Below, piece after piece: positions 1-9,057 of a stretch of DNA of 64,000 nt. Position 1 is the first letter of the stretch. Each line of letters opens with the position of its first letter. This DNA is from Brevinematales bacterium (GTDB lineage Bacteria > Spirochaetota > Brevinematia > Brevinematales > GWF1-51-8). The stretch covers positions 1 through 64,000 of the forward strand of contig JAGVBZ010000021.1 of assembly GCA_020059465.1 (NCBI GenBank), written 5' to 3'. A model generated the notes under the pieces. The model saw only the letters and a list, made by a program, of their open reading frames with translations. It had not been told where the DNA came from and made no database searches. A program made the position numbers and the translations under genes.

Positions 1-146
1 AATCCCGACGCCTCATTCTTTTCAGGCTCCTCAATTCCTTCGCTCGAAATACCGTTGATGAAATTATGGAACGAAGTGCCGGAAAAGAACGAGATCATTG
101 AAAAAACTATAACCGCCAGCAGGAGAAGCGTTGCTAAAAACTTCAT
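1..146 (-). CDS. Small membrane or exported protein, N-terminal part only
   Basis: The gene runs off the left edge, so only about 48 residues are seen. It starts at an ATG whose complement lies at 144-146, behind a strong AGGAGGT site. The first 20 residues are a hydrophobic segment (MKFLATLLLLAVIVFSM), either a signal anchor or a transmembrane helix, followed by a polar, Glu-rich stretch. It lies 18 bp after the ATPase subunit I stop and probably belongs to the same transcript. No family is recognised from this fragment. Confidence 0.6.
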   Translation of the reverse strand, partial: MKFLATLLLLAVIVFSMISFFSGTSFHNFINGISSEGIEEPEKNEASG

Positions 147-164
147 GGCGACCTCCTCTGTTAT

Positions 165-2087
165 TTAATCTTTCTTGAAATCTTTTAATGAATGGAAACG
201 TCGTCCGTCCGCGCGGAAAAATTTCATAAAGAATTCGTAGTATTCAAGCCTGAGCGCCTGAATACCGACAACCAACCCTTCAAAGCCGATGATAAACAGG
301 TTTCCGATCAGTATCGCAACCGCCTGCCCGAAGGGATTGTCCGACATATTTGCAATAATAAAGACCGCGCTCATAAGCGCTCCATGGTTGAGCGCAAACG
401 CGCCTACACGGACAAAGGATATGGTATTCGAAAGCATGGATAACGTGGTCTCGAACAGATCGATCGCCCCAAGCCCCGGATTCTGCTTTTCCCCGTGATG
501 GAAAAGTTTATATGAAAGCCATTTATCGAGCCAGATAAAAAGACCGCTCACTATCGGAATATATATGATAAACGGAGGCATTATTCCACCGGTCAACAGG
601 GTATATCCGATATATAAAAGACTCCAGTAGAATACCAGCCCCGCGATACCGTTCGGCGCAAACAGCATCATCCCGTAATCCTTCCGCCGGAAGGAGTTGA
701 TGATCCCTAAAATCGTGCCGAACGAAATCATGGCCACACCGAATACAATGGCCGATATAAGAATAGTATTGATATTATGAATAGGCGAAATCCATAACGG
801 CGGATCGATCAACGGTTTCCCGAATACCTCGCCGTACAATACGCCGAATATCGCCGATGAAATACCGGCCCATACCATAATCGCCGCAAGACTCGCAAGC
901 TGTCCGGTACGCTTCAATAAAAGAAGGATAAAACCGGTGATTGAAAGCACCAGGCCATGTCCGACATCCCCAAACATCGCACCGAACATGATCAGATAAC
1001 TGACCGCCGCGAAGGGCGTCGGATCGAATTCCTTGTAGTTCGGCGTACCGAACATATTTACAAGAAGCTCGAACGGTTTGAGGGGTTTGGGGTTATTCAG
1101 GCGCGTAGGCGGCATAATCCCGTCCCGCATATATAATACAGCCGCATCCTCGTCCAAAAATTCGCATTTATGCTCGGTGATTTCCTCGATTTTATTTTTC
1201 AGTCCGCTGATCATATCTGACGGGATCCATCCGGAGAATAATACGACGGAGTTGGTGGAAACCATCTCACCGCGTAGTTTCGCCATATTCAGATAATATT
1301 CGATACTTGCCTCGATACGGACCACGGTTTCGGAAAGACGGTTTATCAGTTTCTCACGCTGCTTTTCCAGTAAAATTTCCTCATCCAGCGCCATCGAATA
1401 CTCGAAACCGTACTTCATCATTCTGTTCCGGATATTATGCTTGGCGTCTGTGGGAATCCCGTAATCCTGGTAAAAAACATTTTTCAAGATGCTTTCGAGC
1501 TGTTCCCGCGCAGTATTGGGAACAGTAAAAAACACCATATTATTCTGCGAAATCGTTCCGACATTCATGACCACCGACGGAATAGTCGAGACAGCATCCA
1601 TAAAGGTCGTGTACTGTGCCGACGGAATTCCGCCGAAACCCATATAGAAATTATGCACTTCCCCGGTTTTTTCGAGATCGAGGTCGAGATTACCAAAAAA
1701 CCGGTAACTGTCCAGCTTTACCAGATACTCTGTCTGGCGCTTTTTTACACTCTCCATTTCGTGAGTGTACTTTGTTACCTCAAGCTCTATTTCTTTCATA
1801 ACTGATTTTATAGCCATCTCGTTCATATACTCAGTCGCTTTTTTATCCGGTAAGACGGTTGTTCTCCCGAAAAACGATTTTATCGTATTCAGACGGCGGC
1901 GGTAATCCATGAAACGGTTGGTAGTATCTTCAAGAGACTCCTTCTTAAGGGAATATGTCCTGACCTCGGTTCCGGAATGTTTGATTATCTCAAATTCGCC
2001 GAAATCCATCACTTCCTGAGCCACTTCATCGACATGCCGTTTCAGGATCACTACATCAAGTTTTGTCATATTCTGCGGTAAAAACAT
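165..2087 (-). CDS. ntpI: V/A-type ATP synthase subunit I (membrane stator, a-like)
   Basis: Subunit I forms the static half of the ion channel and anchors the peripheral stalks. The 640-residue protein has the family's two-part shape: a soluble, partly coiled-coil N-terminal half (about 1-330) and a C-terminal half with some seven hydrophobic helices. Family-like motifs include FGAMFGDVGHG near residue 370 and SFVRVGAFALNHG near 565. The start chosen has a GGATGGG site; an in-frame ATG six codons later (MTKLDVV) has no such site. It is the last ATPase gene, 15 bp after subunit C. Length and topology fit other bacterial V-type subunits. Confidence 0.96.
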   Translation of the reverse strand: MFLPQNMTKLDVVILKRHVDEVAQEVMDFGEFEIIKHSGTEVRTYSLKKESLEDTTNRFMDYRRRLNTIKSFFGRTTVLPDKKATEYMNEMAIKSVMKEIELEVTKYTHEMESVKKRQTEYLVKLDSYRFFGNLDLDLEKTGEVHNFYMGFGGIPSAQYTTFMDAVSTIPSVVMNVGTISQNNMVFFTVPNTAREQLESILKNVFYQDYGIPTDAKHNIRNRMMKYGFEYSMALDEEILLEKQREKLINRLSETVVRIEASIEYYLNMAKLRGEMVSTNSVVLFSGWIPSDMISGLKNKIEEITEHKCEFLDEDAAVLYMRDGIMPPTRLNNPKPLKPFELLVNMFGTPNYKEFDPTPFAAVSYLIMFGAMFGDVGHGLVLSITGFILLLLKRTGQLASLAAIMVWAGISSAIFGVLYGEVFGKPLIDPPLWISPIHNINTILISAIVFGVAMISFGTILGIINSFRRKDYGMMLFAPNGIAGLVFYWSLLYIGYTLLTGGIMPPFIIYIPIVSGLFIWLDKWLSYKLFHHGEKQNPGLGAIDLFETTLSMLSNTISFVRVGAFALNHGALMSAVFIIANMSDNPFGQAVAILIGNLFIIGFEGLVVGIQALRLEYYEFFMKFFRADGRRFHSLKDFKKD

Positions 2088-2102
2088 CGTCCCATCCTAA
2101 TC

Positions 2103-3098
2103 TTAGTATAACAAGTTTTCGAGAATCTTTCGGTCGATTCCGGCCCGCTTTCCTTCCAATAAAATAATATACTTTCTGACATCCATACTTTTTAAAATAA
2201 TGAACGAGAGAAACACCCCGAACTGGAATGGAATTCCGCCCAGATAACGGTGCGTCCTCTTGATTATCGCTTTATTGAACGCGTTTTCCAGTAATGCGAT
2301 ATCGGTAATCGGCTCCGGAATAATCCCCAAATTCGAAATATTTTCCAAAAAGGCTGCGGGTGTTTCCGAAGAAACTAAATTCTGATACTTGCGCCGCGAC
2401 AGAGTTTTAAATATATTCGGCACAAGCGTCATCGTTTCCTCGACCGATAAAACGTACTCAAAACGGAGACGGTATATCCGCATATAACGGTTTACTTCCA
2501 TCGAAAAAAACAGCAGCCGTTCCACATCGTATCTGTTGGGGCGGGACAATTTCTGCGCATTCCTTTTCAACTGCTGGGCGTATAAATTCTCTAAAGATAT
2601 CTCCCAAAAGAACGTATTCCCCGTTTCATTTACGGTAGGGAATGTTTTTACCGCAAGATCGTAATAATCCGAACGCCTGAGAAACTCCTGATATTCTTCC
2701 AGAGTCCGCAGGTCCCGAACCGTCTCAATCCTCAGCCAATCCCTTTCTGAAAGGGTGTATAAAAAATCAATCGGCCTATGAGTGATCAGCGAGCGAGCGA
2801 CCATTTTTAAATTCTCGATACGGTACGCTTCCAGCCATTTTTCCAGAAATATCGCAGGCTTACCTACAATAAATTTCAGCCCGCTGAGGATATAACTCAC
2901 AATTCCGTTCTTTAATGTTTTCTCGATTTCTAAAAGATCGCCGGTATCGATCTGTTCTTTTTTTAACCGGGTACGGATAAATTCTATTACATCGTTCAGG
3001 CTCGCGCCGATCAAGTATTCCATTTCTTCGTGTTTTAATAAAAAGGACAGCCAGTTTCGCACTTTTGGATTGACTGCCGTAAATTCAAGACCGAACAT
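2103..3098 (-). CDS. ntpC: V/A-type ATP synthase subunit C (central stalk socket, d-like)
   Basis: Subunit C (d in eukaryotes) is the funnel that joins the central stalk to the membrane ring. The 331-residue helical protein has no membrane segment and starts MFGLEFTAVNPKVRNW. Size, position just upstream of the I subunit gene, and the repeated helical layout support the call; the primary sequence of this subunit is poorly conserved in general. It begins directly after the stop of the stalk-protein gene, so the two are translationally coupled. Confidence 0.85.
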   Translation of the reverse strand: MFGLEFTAVNPKVRNWLSFLLKHEEMEYLIGASLNDVIEFIRTRLKKEQIDTGDLLEIEKTLKNGIVSYILSGLKFIVGKPAIFLEKWLEAYRIENLKMVARSLITHRPIDFLYTLSERDWLRIETVRDLRTLEEYQEFLRRSDYYDLAVKTFPTVNETGNTFFWEISLENLYAQQLKRNAQKLSRPNRYDVERLLFFSMEVNRYMRIYRLRFEYVLSVEETMTLVPNIFKTLSRRKYQNLVSSETPAAFLENISNLGIIPEPITDIALLENAFNKAIIKRTHRYLGGIPFQFGVFLSFIILKSMDVRKYIILLEGKRAGIDRKILENLLY

Positions 3099-3410
3099 CT
3101 ATTTCTCCAAAACTGTGCTGATCAGTTTCTCTTTTATATCCTTTCGTTTCTTTTCTATTATCTTGAGTTTCTTATCTTTTTCCTTCTCGACCATTTCATT
3201 CAATTCCTTTTGGCGCTTTTCCACTGCGCTGTTTATTTCATCCCTTCGGGTCTGCATTTCTTTTTCGAAATTTACCTGGTACTCCTCCTCCATCTTTGCC
3301 GCCTTGAATCGCGCTTCATCGATGAGGGCTTTTGCCTTTTTTTCGGTTTCCATACTATTCTGCTGAACTTCGTGTTCGACCTTAATAATCGAATCGATAA
3401 TATTCCTCAT
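3099..3410 (-). CDS. Putative V/A-type ATPase peripheral stalk protein (G/H-like)
   Basis: A 103-residue, highly charged protein that is almost entirely one predicted coiled coil (Lys/Glu-rich from about residue 10 to 100), with no membrane segment. In A/V-type ATPases a small coiled-coil subunit (G in eukaryotes, H or NtpF in prokaryotes) pairs with subunit E to form the outer stalks. Its position between D and C within the operon supports that role. Its start overlaps the stop of the Usp-like gene by one base (TAATG). The call rests on composition, size and context, not on a sequence motif. Confidence 0.7.
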   Translation of the reverse strand: MRNIIDSIIKVEHEVQQNSMETEKKAKALIDEARFKAAKMEEEYQVNFEKEMQTRRDEINSAVEKRQKELNEMVEKEKDKKLKIIEKKRKDIKEKLISTVLEK

Positions 3411-3859
3411 TATTGTTCTCCCGCCACAATCAGGTCAAAATCCGTCTGCGATAAAAGTTTCCGTTCGACGACACCGAACAGGTCGCGGCAATCCTGCGAT
3501 TCCCGACGTTTCGCGATACACACCAACCGGGCGTCCGCGGAATCATTCTTGATATACTCGATTATTTCCGAGAACGGATCGCCTTCGAGAAGGACTTTTT
3601 TTACTGATATCCCAACCCCCTCGGCGATTTTCTCCGCATAATGCAGATACTTTTCCGCATCGCGCTTCAGACTGTCGGAAAACATCGCGGATTCCTCATC
3701 GACAAAAATCTTGTATCTCTGGAGTTTATTGATCGACTCCTGATCCAATACGTTAATCACCACCGCTTCGAGGTCGAAACGTTTAGCGGTTTCAATTCCC
3801 TTCTGTATGGCGCGTTTTGCTTCCGAAGCGCCGCAGATTGGAATATAAATTTTCTGCAT
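3410..3859 (-). CDS. UspA-like protein inside the ATPase operon
   Basis: A 149-residue protein with the alternating strand-helix pattern of the universal stress protein fold: strand 1 KIYIPICGASEAKRA, strand 2 LEAVVINVLD, a long charged helix, LLEGDPFSEIIEYI and a final LIVAGEQ strand. The C-terminal ATP-binding signature of UspA proteins (GxxG, nine residues, then G plus S/T) is not visible; the equivalent stretch reads RRESQDCRDLFGVVERKLL, so it may not bind nucleotide. It sits between D and the stalk-protein gene with 12 bp and one-base-overlap junctions, so it is surely co-expressed. A role as an accessory or regulatory factor of the ATPase is inference. Confidence 0.7.
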   Translation of the reverse strand: MQKIYIPICGASEAKRAIQKGIETAKRFDLEAVVINVLDQESINKLQRYKIFVDEESAMFSDSLKRDAEKYLHYAEKIAEGVGISVKKVLLEGDPFSEIIEYIKNDSADARLVCIAKRRESQDCRDLFGVVERKLLSQTDFDLIVAGEQ

Positions 3860-3871
3860 TCGCGTTCTCCT

Positions 3872-4507
3872 CTATTTTTCCGCCAGATGGGCGTTTTTAA
3901 CACGTTTCATCTGGAAGAATGTCTCGCGTTCACGTTCTTCAAGCGTATCCTGAATATATTTGACAATCTCCTTAAACATCGGGATAAAATTATTTTCCAG
4001 CGCGTTTACGCGCCGCTGGGTCTTCTTGATCTCATATGCCAGTCTCCACGCGGATACCTCGACCTCTGCTACAATCAATAGGAGTCTCATAATTTCGCCG
4101 ATCGCTTTACTCAGCATATCGTAACTCATCGTGGTCGTGCTGATAGAAATCTGCGGCCCCTTCTTTACTTCAAGCTTTCCCTTATTCCTGATGGTCGGAA
4201 CTGCGACCCCCATTACGCTTCGTTCGACAATGTCGAGCGACATTTTGGAACGGATACCCTTTAGCAGACGCTCAATCTCGAATTCGCCGATCTCCAATTC
4301 GAGCATGGAAAGATACTGGTATGCTATTTTGAGCTGCTCGTTCAACTGTTTACGATGATCCTTTATCTTGGAAATCACCTCGAGCAGGTTCATTACCAGC
4401 ACTTCGCGCTTCTGTTCCAAAAGAGCGTGTCCGTCCTGTGAGAATTTCATCTGTCCTTTATATTCGAGCAGATTCGTTTTTGTGGGTGCGACTTCAGAAA
4501 GATTCAT
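3872..4507 (-). CDS. ntpD: V/A-type ATP synthase subunit D (central rotor shaft)
   Basis: Subunit D is the coiled-coil shaft that turns inside the A3B3 head. The 211-residue protein opens with the family-typical APTKTNLLEYKGQMKF region and continues as two long helices (about 20-75 and 130-200), ending in a polar tail. The start follows subunit B by three bases. Length is normal for the family. Confidence 0.95.
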   Translation of the reverse strand: MNLSEVAPTKTNLLEYKGQMKFSQDGHALLEQKREVLVMNLLEVISKIKDHRKQLNEQLKIAYQYLSMLELEIGEFEIERLLKGIRSKMSLDIVERSVMGVAVPTIRNKGKLEVKKGPQISISTTTMSYDMLSKAIGEIMRLLLIVAEVEVSAWRLAYEIKKTQRRVNALENNFIPMFKEIVKYIQDTLEERERETFFQMKRVKNAHLAEK

Positions 4508-4510
4508 CTA

Positions 4511-5914
4511 TTATTCCTCCGTCTCGTCCTTTCCGACATAATGCTCCCTGATCTCCTTCTCAGTCAACCCGGACAATTCGGATGCCGGTAGTATCGAAAG
4601 TATTTCCCATGCCAGATTCATGCTGGTTTCCATCGTACGGTCGTCGCCGAAACCCTGTCCCGCAAAATGGTTCTCAAACTCGTATCCGAATTTCAGGTAA
4701 CGTTTATCTACCTTGCTTAATTCCTCTTCTCCTATAATAGACGCGATCGAACGGATTTCCTTCACACGGGAATACGCAGCGTACATTTGCATAAACAAAT
4801 GCGGATGATCTTTCCGGGTGTATCCCTCGCCGATACTATCCTTCATCAGACGCGACAAAGAAGGTAAAATATCGATAGCGGGGTAAATCCCTTTACCGTG
4901 CAGTTCGCGCGAAAGAACGATTTGACCCTCTGTAATATATCCTGTCAGGTCAGGCACCGGATGCGTGATATCGTCGTTGGGCATTGTCAGAATAGGCACC
5001 TGGGTGATACTCCCGTTGATTCCTTTAACACGTCCCGCACGCTCGTATAGCGTCGAAAGGTCGGAGTACATATATCCGGGGAAACCCTTTCGCGCAGGCA
5101 CTTCGCCGCGCGCGGTTCCAATCTCGCGGAGAGCCTCGCAGTAACTGGTCATATCGGTCATGATCACAAGGACATGCTTGCCCTTCTCATAGGCGAGATA
5201 CTCCGCGGTAGTCAACGCGATGCGCGGAGTGATAATACGTTCGATGGACGGGTCGTCGGCAAGATTGAGGAACATGACCACATTCTTCAATGAGCCGGTA
5301 TCCTCGAAATTGCTGATGAAGAAAGATGCGTCGTCATGCTTGATTCCCATAGCGGCAAATACGACCGCAAAATTTCCGGACTCTTCACCCGGTAAACGCG
5401 CCTGCGCGGCGATCTGGGCGGCCAATTCGTTATGCGGTAGGCCCGCCGCCGAGAAAATGGGAAGTTTCTGCCCACGTACCAGCGTATTCATCACGTCGAT
5501 CGCGGATACCCCAGTCTCGATATACTCACGGGGATATGCGCGGACTACCGGATTAAGCGGCTCGCCGTTTACATTCCGGCGCTCTTCTGGAATTATATCC
5601 GCCAATCCGTCGATAGGCCGGCCCATTCCGCTGAAAACCCTTCCCAGCATCTTTTCTGAAAGCCCGACTTCCAGGGGTTTCCCGGAAAACTTCAGACTGG
5701 TTTTTTCCGGGTTGATCCCGCTCGTTCCTTCAAATACTTGAAGAATCACAAGTTTGTTCGTACTTTCCAGTACTTTTCCGAGCCTGCGGGTATTATCGGA
5801 AAGCGTTATCTCCACAATTTCATCATAGCCGATTCCCTCAATCCCCTCGACCACAGCGATAGGCCCGTTAATCCCGGTCATTCCGCGGTATTGCCGCGTC
5901 ATTTCATATGACAT
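4511..5914 (-). CDS. ntpB: V/A-type ATP synthase subunit B (non-catalytic head subunit)
   Basis: Subunit B alternates with catalytic subunit A in the hexameric head and has a nucleotide-like fold without a Walker A lysine loop. The 467-residue sequence carries strong family motifs: [12 protein letters not shown] near the N-terminus, [10 protein letters not shown], the degenerate P-loop region [30 protein letters not shown] and [20 protein letters not shown]. The region before the C-terminus keeps the usual helical bundle. It lies 19 bp after the HI0074-like gene. Confidence 0.98.
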   Translation of the reverse strand: MSYEMTRQYRGMTGINGPIAVVEGIEGIGYDEIVEITLSDNTRRLGKVLESTNKLVILQVFEGTSGINPEKTSLKFSGKPLEVGLSEKMLGRVFSGMGRPIDGLADIIPEERRNVNGEPLNPVVRAYPREYIETGVSAIDVMNTLVRGQKLPIFSAAGLPHNELAAQIAAQARLPGEESGNFAVVFAAMGIKHDDASFFISNFEDTGSLKNVVMFLNLADDPSIERIITPRIALTTAEYLAYEKGKHVLVIMTDMTSYCEALREIGTARGEVPARKGFPGYMYSDLSTLYERAGRVKGINGSITQVPILTMPNDDITHPVPDLTGYITEGQIVLSRELHGKGIYPAIDILPSLSRLMKDSIGEGYTRKDHPHLFMQMYAAYSRVKEIRSIASIIGEEELSKVDKRYLKFGYEFENHFAGQGFGDDRTMETSMNLAWEILSILPASELSGLTEKEIREHYVGKDETEE

Positions 5915-5933
5915 ATATTCCTCATCTTATTTA

Positions 5934-6332
5934 TCACAGTAAATCCCCTTCCGCCTCATTTCCCCATTCCTCATCCAAAACTTCCGCGATACCGGCGAGG
6001 GCTTTCACATAAATCCCTCCGATCCGTTCGAATATTTCCGTACCCTGATCATCGGCCTTTCCGTCACGTATTAATTCCCAATCGTCGATCATTTGCATCG
6101 GCAGTAAATCCTCGGGCAGCAGGTCGATGTGAAAAGCGGCAATAAATCCCTCGCGTACCGAATCGGGTTCAATAGAGTGATGTTTCAGTAGGCTCACGAT
6201 AATATTCCTGAGCATGTCGAAACACACCATAAACCTGTGGAAAACCGCGCCCACCCCGACTTCATTCTCGGCGTGCTCGTGCGCATATTTCAGCATATAA
6301 ACCAGTTCTTTTAACTCTCCGATTTCATTCAT
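5934..6332 (-). CDS. HI0074-like helical protein between ATPase A and B genes
   Basis: A 132-residue, all-helical, acidic protein that is not a standard ATPase subunit. The stretch from about residue 33 to 118 (RFMVCFDMLRNIIVSLLK, then SVREGFIAAF, MIDDWELIRDG, EIFERIGGIYVKAL) follows the pattern of the HI0074 / nucleotidyltransferase substrate-binding family: a core helix rich in aromatic residues, then VREAF, MLEDRNLTSH and EEIYERI. The RN and H positions of that family are not kept, and no MNT/HI0073-type nucleotidyltransferase is nearby. The match was made by eye. Gaps of 18 and 19 bp to A and B make co-expression near certain. Confidence 0.5.
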   Translation of the reverse strand: MNEIGELKELVYMLKYAHEHAENEVGVGAVFHRFMVCFDMLRNIIVSLLKHHSIEPDSVREGFIAAFHIDLLPEDLLPMQMIDDWELIRDGKADDQGTEIFERIGGIYVKALAGIAEVLDEEWGNEAEGDLL

Positions 6333-6350
6333 TTCGGAGTCAACCCCTTT

Positions 6351-8126
6351 TTACTCTTTATATATCTCTTCTATCTCTTCAAACTCGGCCATAATATCTT
6401 TCTCGATTTTATCCAATTCGCTCATATCATCGTTGGGAACCGTCATTTTGATCCGGATGATTTTAGAAATCGATGCCATTTCTTTTATTTCAAAAATCGG
6501 CGCACCCATTTTAACGATTTCGGAGGCGCGTTGGTGAAATTTCAGGATAAGCTCTAAAATCTTCAACTGCTTCTGAGGAGAGGTGTACATGTCGATATCG
6601 TCGTATGCGCTCTGCTGGAGAAAACCGAGCTTGATAATTCTGGCGACCTCGAGAATCAGTCGTTCCGAATCAGGAAGAGCGTCGGGCCCGACCAGTTTCA
6701 CGATCTTCTGCAAATGGTCTTCCTTCTGAAGAATTTCGTACGCGCGCACGCGGATTTCGCGGTATTTTCGGGATACGTTTTTTACCCACCACCCCTCGCA
6801 TGCGTCTGCATACTCGCTGTAGCTCCGCATCCAGTTGATGGACGGATAATGCCTCGCGCTTGCGAGCGATTTATCGAGTTCCCAGAAACATCGTACAAAA
6901 CGCTTAGTGTTCTGCGTGACCGGTTCGGAAAAATCTCCCCCGGGAGGGGATACAGCCGCAATGACAGTGATCGAACCTTTTTTACCGGACAATGTGGTGG
7001 TATATCCGGCCCGTTCATAGAACGCCGCAAGACGCGATCCCAGATAGGCGGGGAACCCTTCTTCGGCGGGCATTTCCTCAAGACGGCCGGACAGTTCACG
7101 AAGAGCTTCCGCCCATCGCGACGAGGAATCAGCCATCAGCGCCACATCGTAACCCATATCCCGGTAGTATTCCGCAAGAGTGATGCCTGTATAAATCGAG
7201 GCCTCGCGCGCAGTCACCGGCATATTCGACGTATTCGCGATCAGAACAGTCCGCTCGATCAGCGGTTTATTTGTACGCGGATCGATCAATTTTGGGAATT
7301 CCTCAAGCACCTCGGTGATCTCGTTTCCACGTTCACCGCATCCGATATAAACAATAATCTGAGCATCCGCCCATTTCGCTAACTGATGCTGGGTGATCGT
7401 CTTTCCGGTACCGAAACCGCCCGGAATAGCGGCAGTCCCGCCCTTCGCCATCGGGAAGAACGTATCCACGATGCGCTGCCCTGTCAGAAGAGGAATAGTC
7501 GGAATCTGGCGTTCCGTCACAGGTCTGGGGACTTTTACCGGCCAGCGATGGTACATCCGAAGCTCGACGTCTTCGCCGAACGGTGTATGCACCGCGCCGA
7601 TAATCTCGTCTACCGTATATTCTCCCTCGGAGATAATTTTCGTGATCTTACCGTTAATCTTCGGGGGCACCAACACCCGGTGCTCTATCAGGGAGGTTTC
7701 CTGAACAGTCCCAATAATCGCGCCCTCAGTCACCGTATCACCCTGTTTTACACACGGCTTGAATTGCCATTTTTTCTTCCGGTCGAGCGAGGGAATATTT
7801 ATACCGCGTCCGATATAGATGCCGCTGATTTTAGCGATATCTTCCAGAGGGCGCTGGATACCGTCGAAAACGTTGCCGATCAAACCGGGGCCAAGTTCCA
7901 CAGATAGAGGAAGTCCCGTACCGTAAATTTTATCGCCGGGCTTAACCCCGCTCGTATCCTCGTAGACCTGAATATTTGCAATATCTCCGCTGATACCCAA
8001 TACCTCGCCGATCAGACGAAATTCCGAAACCTGCACAAGCTCCATCATCTGGACCATGCAATCGAGTTTCGCTTCGATCAGCGGGCCGTTGACACGGTTA
8101 ATAGTCCCGACTATATTCTCTTTCAT
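6351..8126 (-). CDS. ntpA: V/A-type ATP synthase catalytic subunit A
   Basis: Subunit A hydrolyses or makes ATP in the head of the complex. The 591-residue protein has the N-terminal barrel (INRVNGPLIEAK), the V-type insertion (about residues 115-185), the P-loop GGFGTGKT at about 236-243, the catalytic Glu region (GCGERGNE) and SSSRWAEALRE, followed by the C-terminal helices. The P-loop carries G and T where many relatives have P and S or A, which should still be functional. The gene follows subunit E by eight bases. Confidence 0.98.
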   Translation of the reverse strand: MKENIVGTINRVNGPLIEAKLDCMVQMMELVQVSEFRLIGEVLGISGDIANIQVYEDTSGVKPGDKIYGTGLPLSVELGPGLIGNVFDGIQRPLEDIAKISGIYIGRGINIPSLDRKKKWQFKPCVKQGDTVTEGAIIGTVQETSLIEHRVLVPPKINGKITKIISEGEYTVDEIIGAVHTPFGEDVELRMYHRWPVKVPRPVTERQIPTIPLLTGQRIVDTFFPMAKGGTAAIPGGFGTGKTITQHQLAKWADAQIIVYIGCGERGNEITEVLEEFPKLIDPRTNKPLIERTVLIANTSNMPVTAREASIYTGITLAEYYRDMGYDVALMADSSSRWAEALRELSGRLEEMPAEEGFPAYLGSRLAAFYERAGYTTTLSGKKGSITVIAAVSPPGGDFSEPVTQNTKRFVRCFWELDKSLASARHYPSINWMRSYSEYADACEGWWVKNVSRKYREIRVRAYEILQKEDHLQKIVKLVGPDALPDSERLILEVARIIKLGFLQQSAYDDIDMYTSPQKQLKILELILKFHQRASEIVKMGAPIFEIKEMASISKIIRIKMTVPNDDMSELDKIEKDIMAEFEEIEEIYKE

Positions 8127-8134
8127 ATTTTCCT

Positions 8135-8725
8135 CTATTCTTTAGATAATTCTTGCGTGATTAGACGAATGAATTCCGGCTTCAAATCCCTTAAAATAGA
8201 ACCCATTGAACTGTCGATAAAAACGGGTGTGTCGGTCGCGGAACAGATTATCCCCGCGCGGATCATCGCCGGCTCGCCTAAAACAATTTTCGTTTTTACA
8301 CGCGACTGGAGCTTCTCAAAAAGATGGGTATCATCGTTATTTAATGAAATCTGAATTTCCTTTTTTTTCAGAATTTTCGCGGCTTGTTCGATATGTTTCT
8401 GAAGAAATGTAAGATACAGTCCCTCGTCTTTTTTAAGACGGTCGATTATTTCCTGAAATACCTCGGAAATTGTGGACTCGATAATCTGATTGTCTACAAT
8501 ATTGAGAGCCTTCTGCGCGTCCAGTTCCACCTTAGCGAAAAGCTTGCGCTCCTCACGTTCCATCTCTACGACAAAGGCATCACGTTTTTTCTTATAATAA
8601 GCCTCGAGTTCTTCGGTCTTCTGCATTGTGATTTGCGCAGCTTTTACTTTACTATCGTTTAGGATCGATAAAGTACGCTCATCGGATTCTTTGCTAATCT
8701 CATCCAAGATTTCTTTTAATCCCAT
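8135..8725 (-). CDS. ntpE: V/A-type ATP synthase subunit E (peripheral stalk)
   Basis: Subunit E links the head to the membrane stator together with a G/H partner. The 196-residue protein has a long charged N-terminal helix (about 1-90) and a compact C-terminal domain ending in a strand-rich part (GIICSATDTPVFIDSSMGSI), as in this family. It lies between F and A, a usual place in bacterial V-type operons. Confidence 0.92.
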   Translation of the reverse strand: MGLKEILDEISKESDERTLSILNDSKVKAAQITMQKTEELEAYYKKKRDAFVVEMEREERKLFAKVELDAQKALNIVDNQIIESTISEVFQEIIDRLKKDEGLYLTFLQKHIEQAAKILKKKEIQISLNNDDTHLFEKLQSRVKTKIVLGEPAMIRAGIICSATDTPVFIDSSMGSILRDLKPEFIRLITQELSKE

Positions 8726-8744
8726 GAAATTCCTGCCTGATTAA

Positions 8745-9050
8745 TCAGATTCTGATACCGACCGCCTCGCGGATAAAATCGGATAAACTTTTACCGGTTT
8801 CGATATGCCCATTCTTATCGGGAACTTCGACTATGAGAAGATTGGATTTCGAAAAACGGGTTTTATTAATCCATATATAAGCCCATTGCGCGACACGTTC
8901 GGTGACAATCATCAGGCCGTATTCTTTATCTTTTCGGATTTCCTTCACCTGCTCGATCGCATGCTGCTCGTTGTCCACTACCCGTCCTTCAATACCCGCG
9001 AAGGAGAAAAGGAGAACAGTATGTTTATCTCCAATCACCACCGTTTTCAT
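8745..9050 (-). CDS. ntpF: V/A-type ATP synthase subunit F (central stalk)
   Basis: A 101-residue alpha/beta protein resembling the CheY-like F subunit, which binds the rotor shaft D and tunes activity. It opens MKTVVIGDKHTVLLFSFAGI and contains YGLMIVTERVAQW, both typical of F subunits. Seven bases separate it from the K gene. The letter F follows the A/V-ATPase convention; in Enterococcus this subunit is called NtpG, so the symbol is uncertain. Confidence 0.88.
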   Translation of the reverse strand: MKTVVIGDKHTVLLFSFAGIEGRVVDNEQHAIEQVKEIRKDKEYGLMIVTERVAQWAYIWINKTRFSKSNLLIVEVPDKNGHIETGKSLSDFIREAVGIRI

Positions 9051-9057
9051 AAAACCT

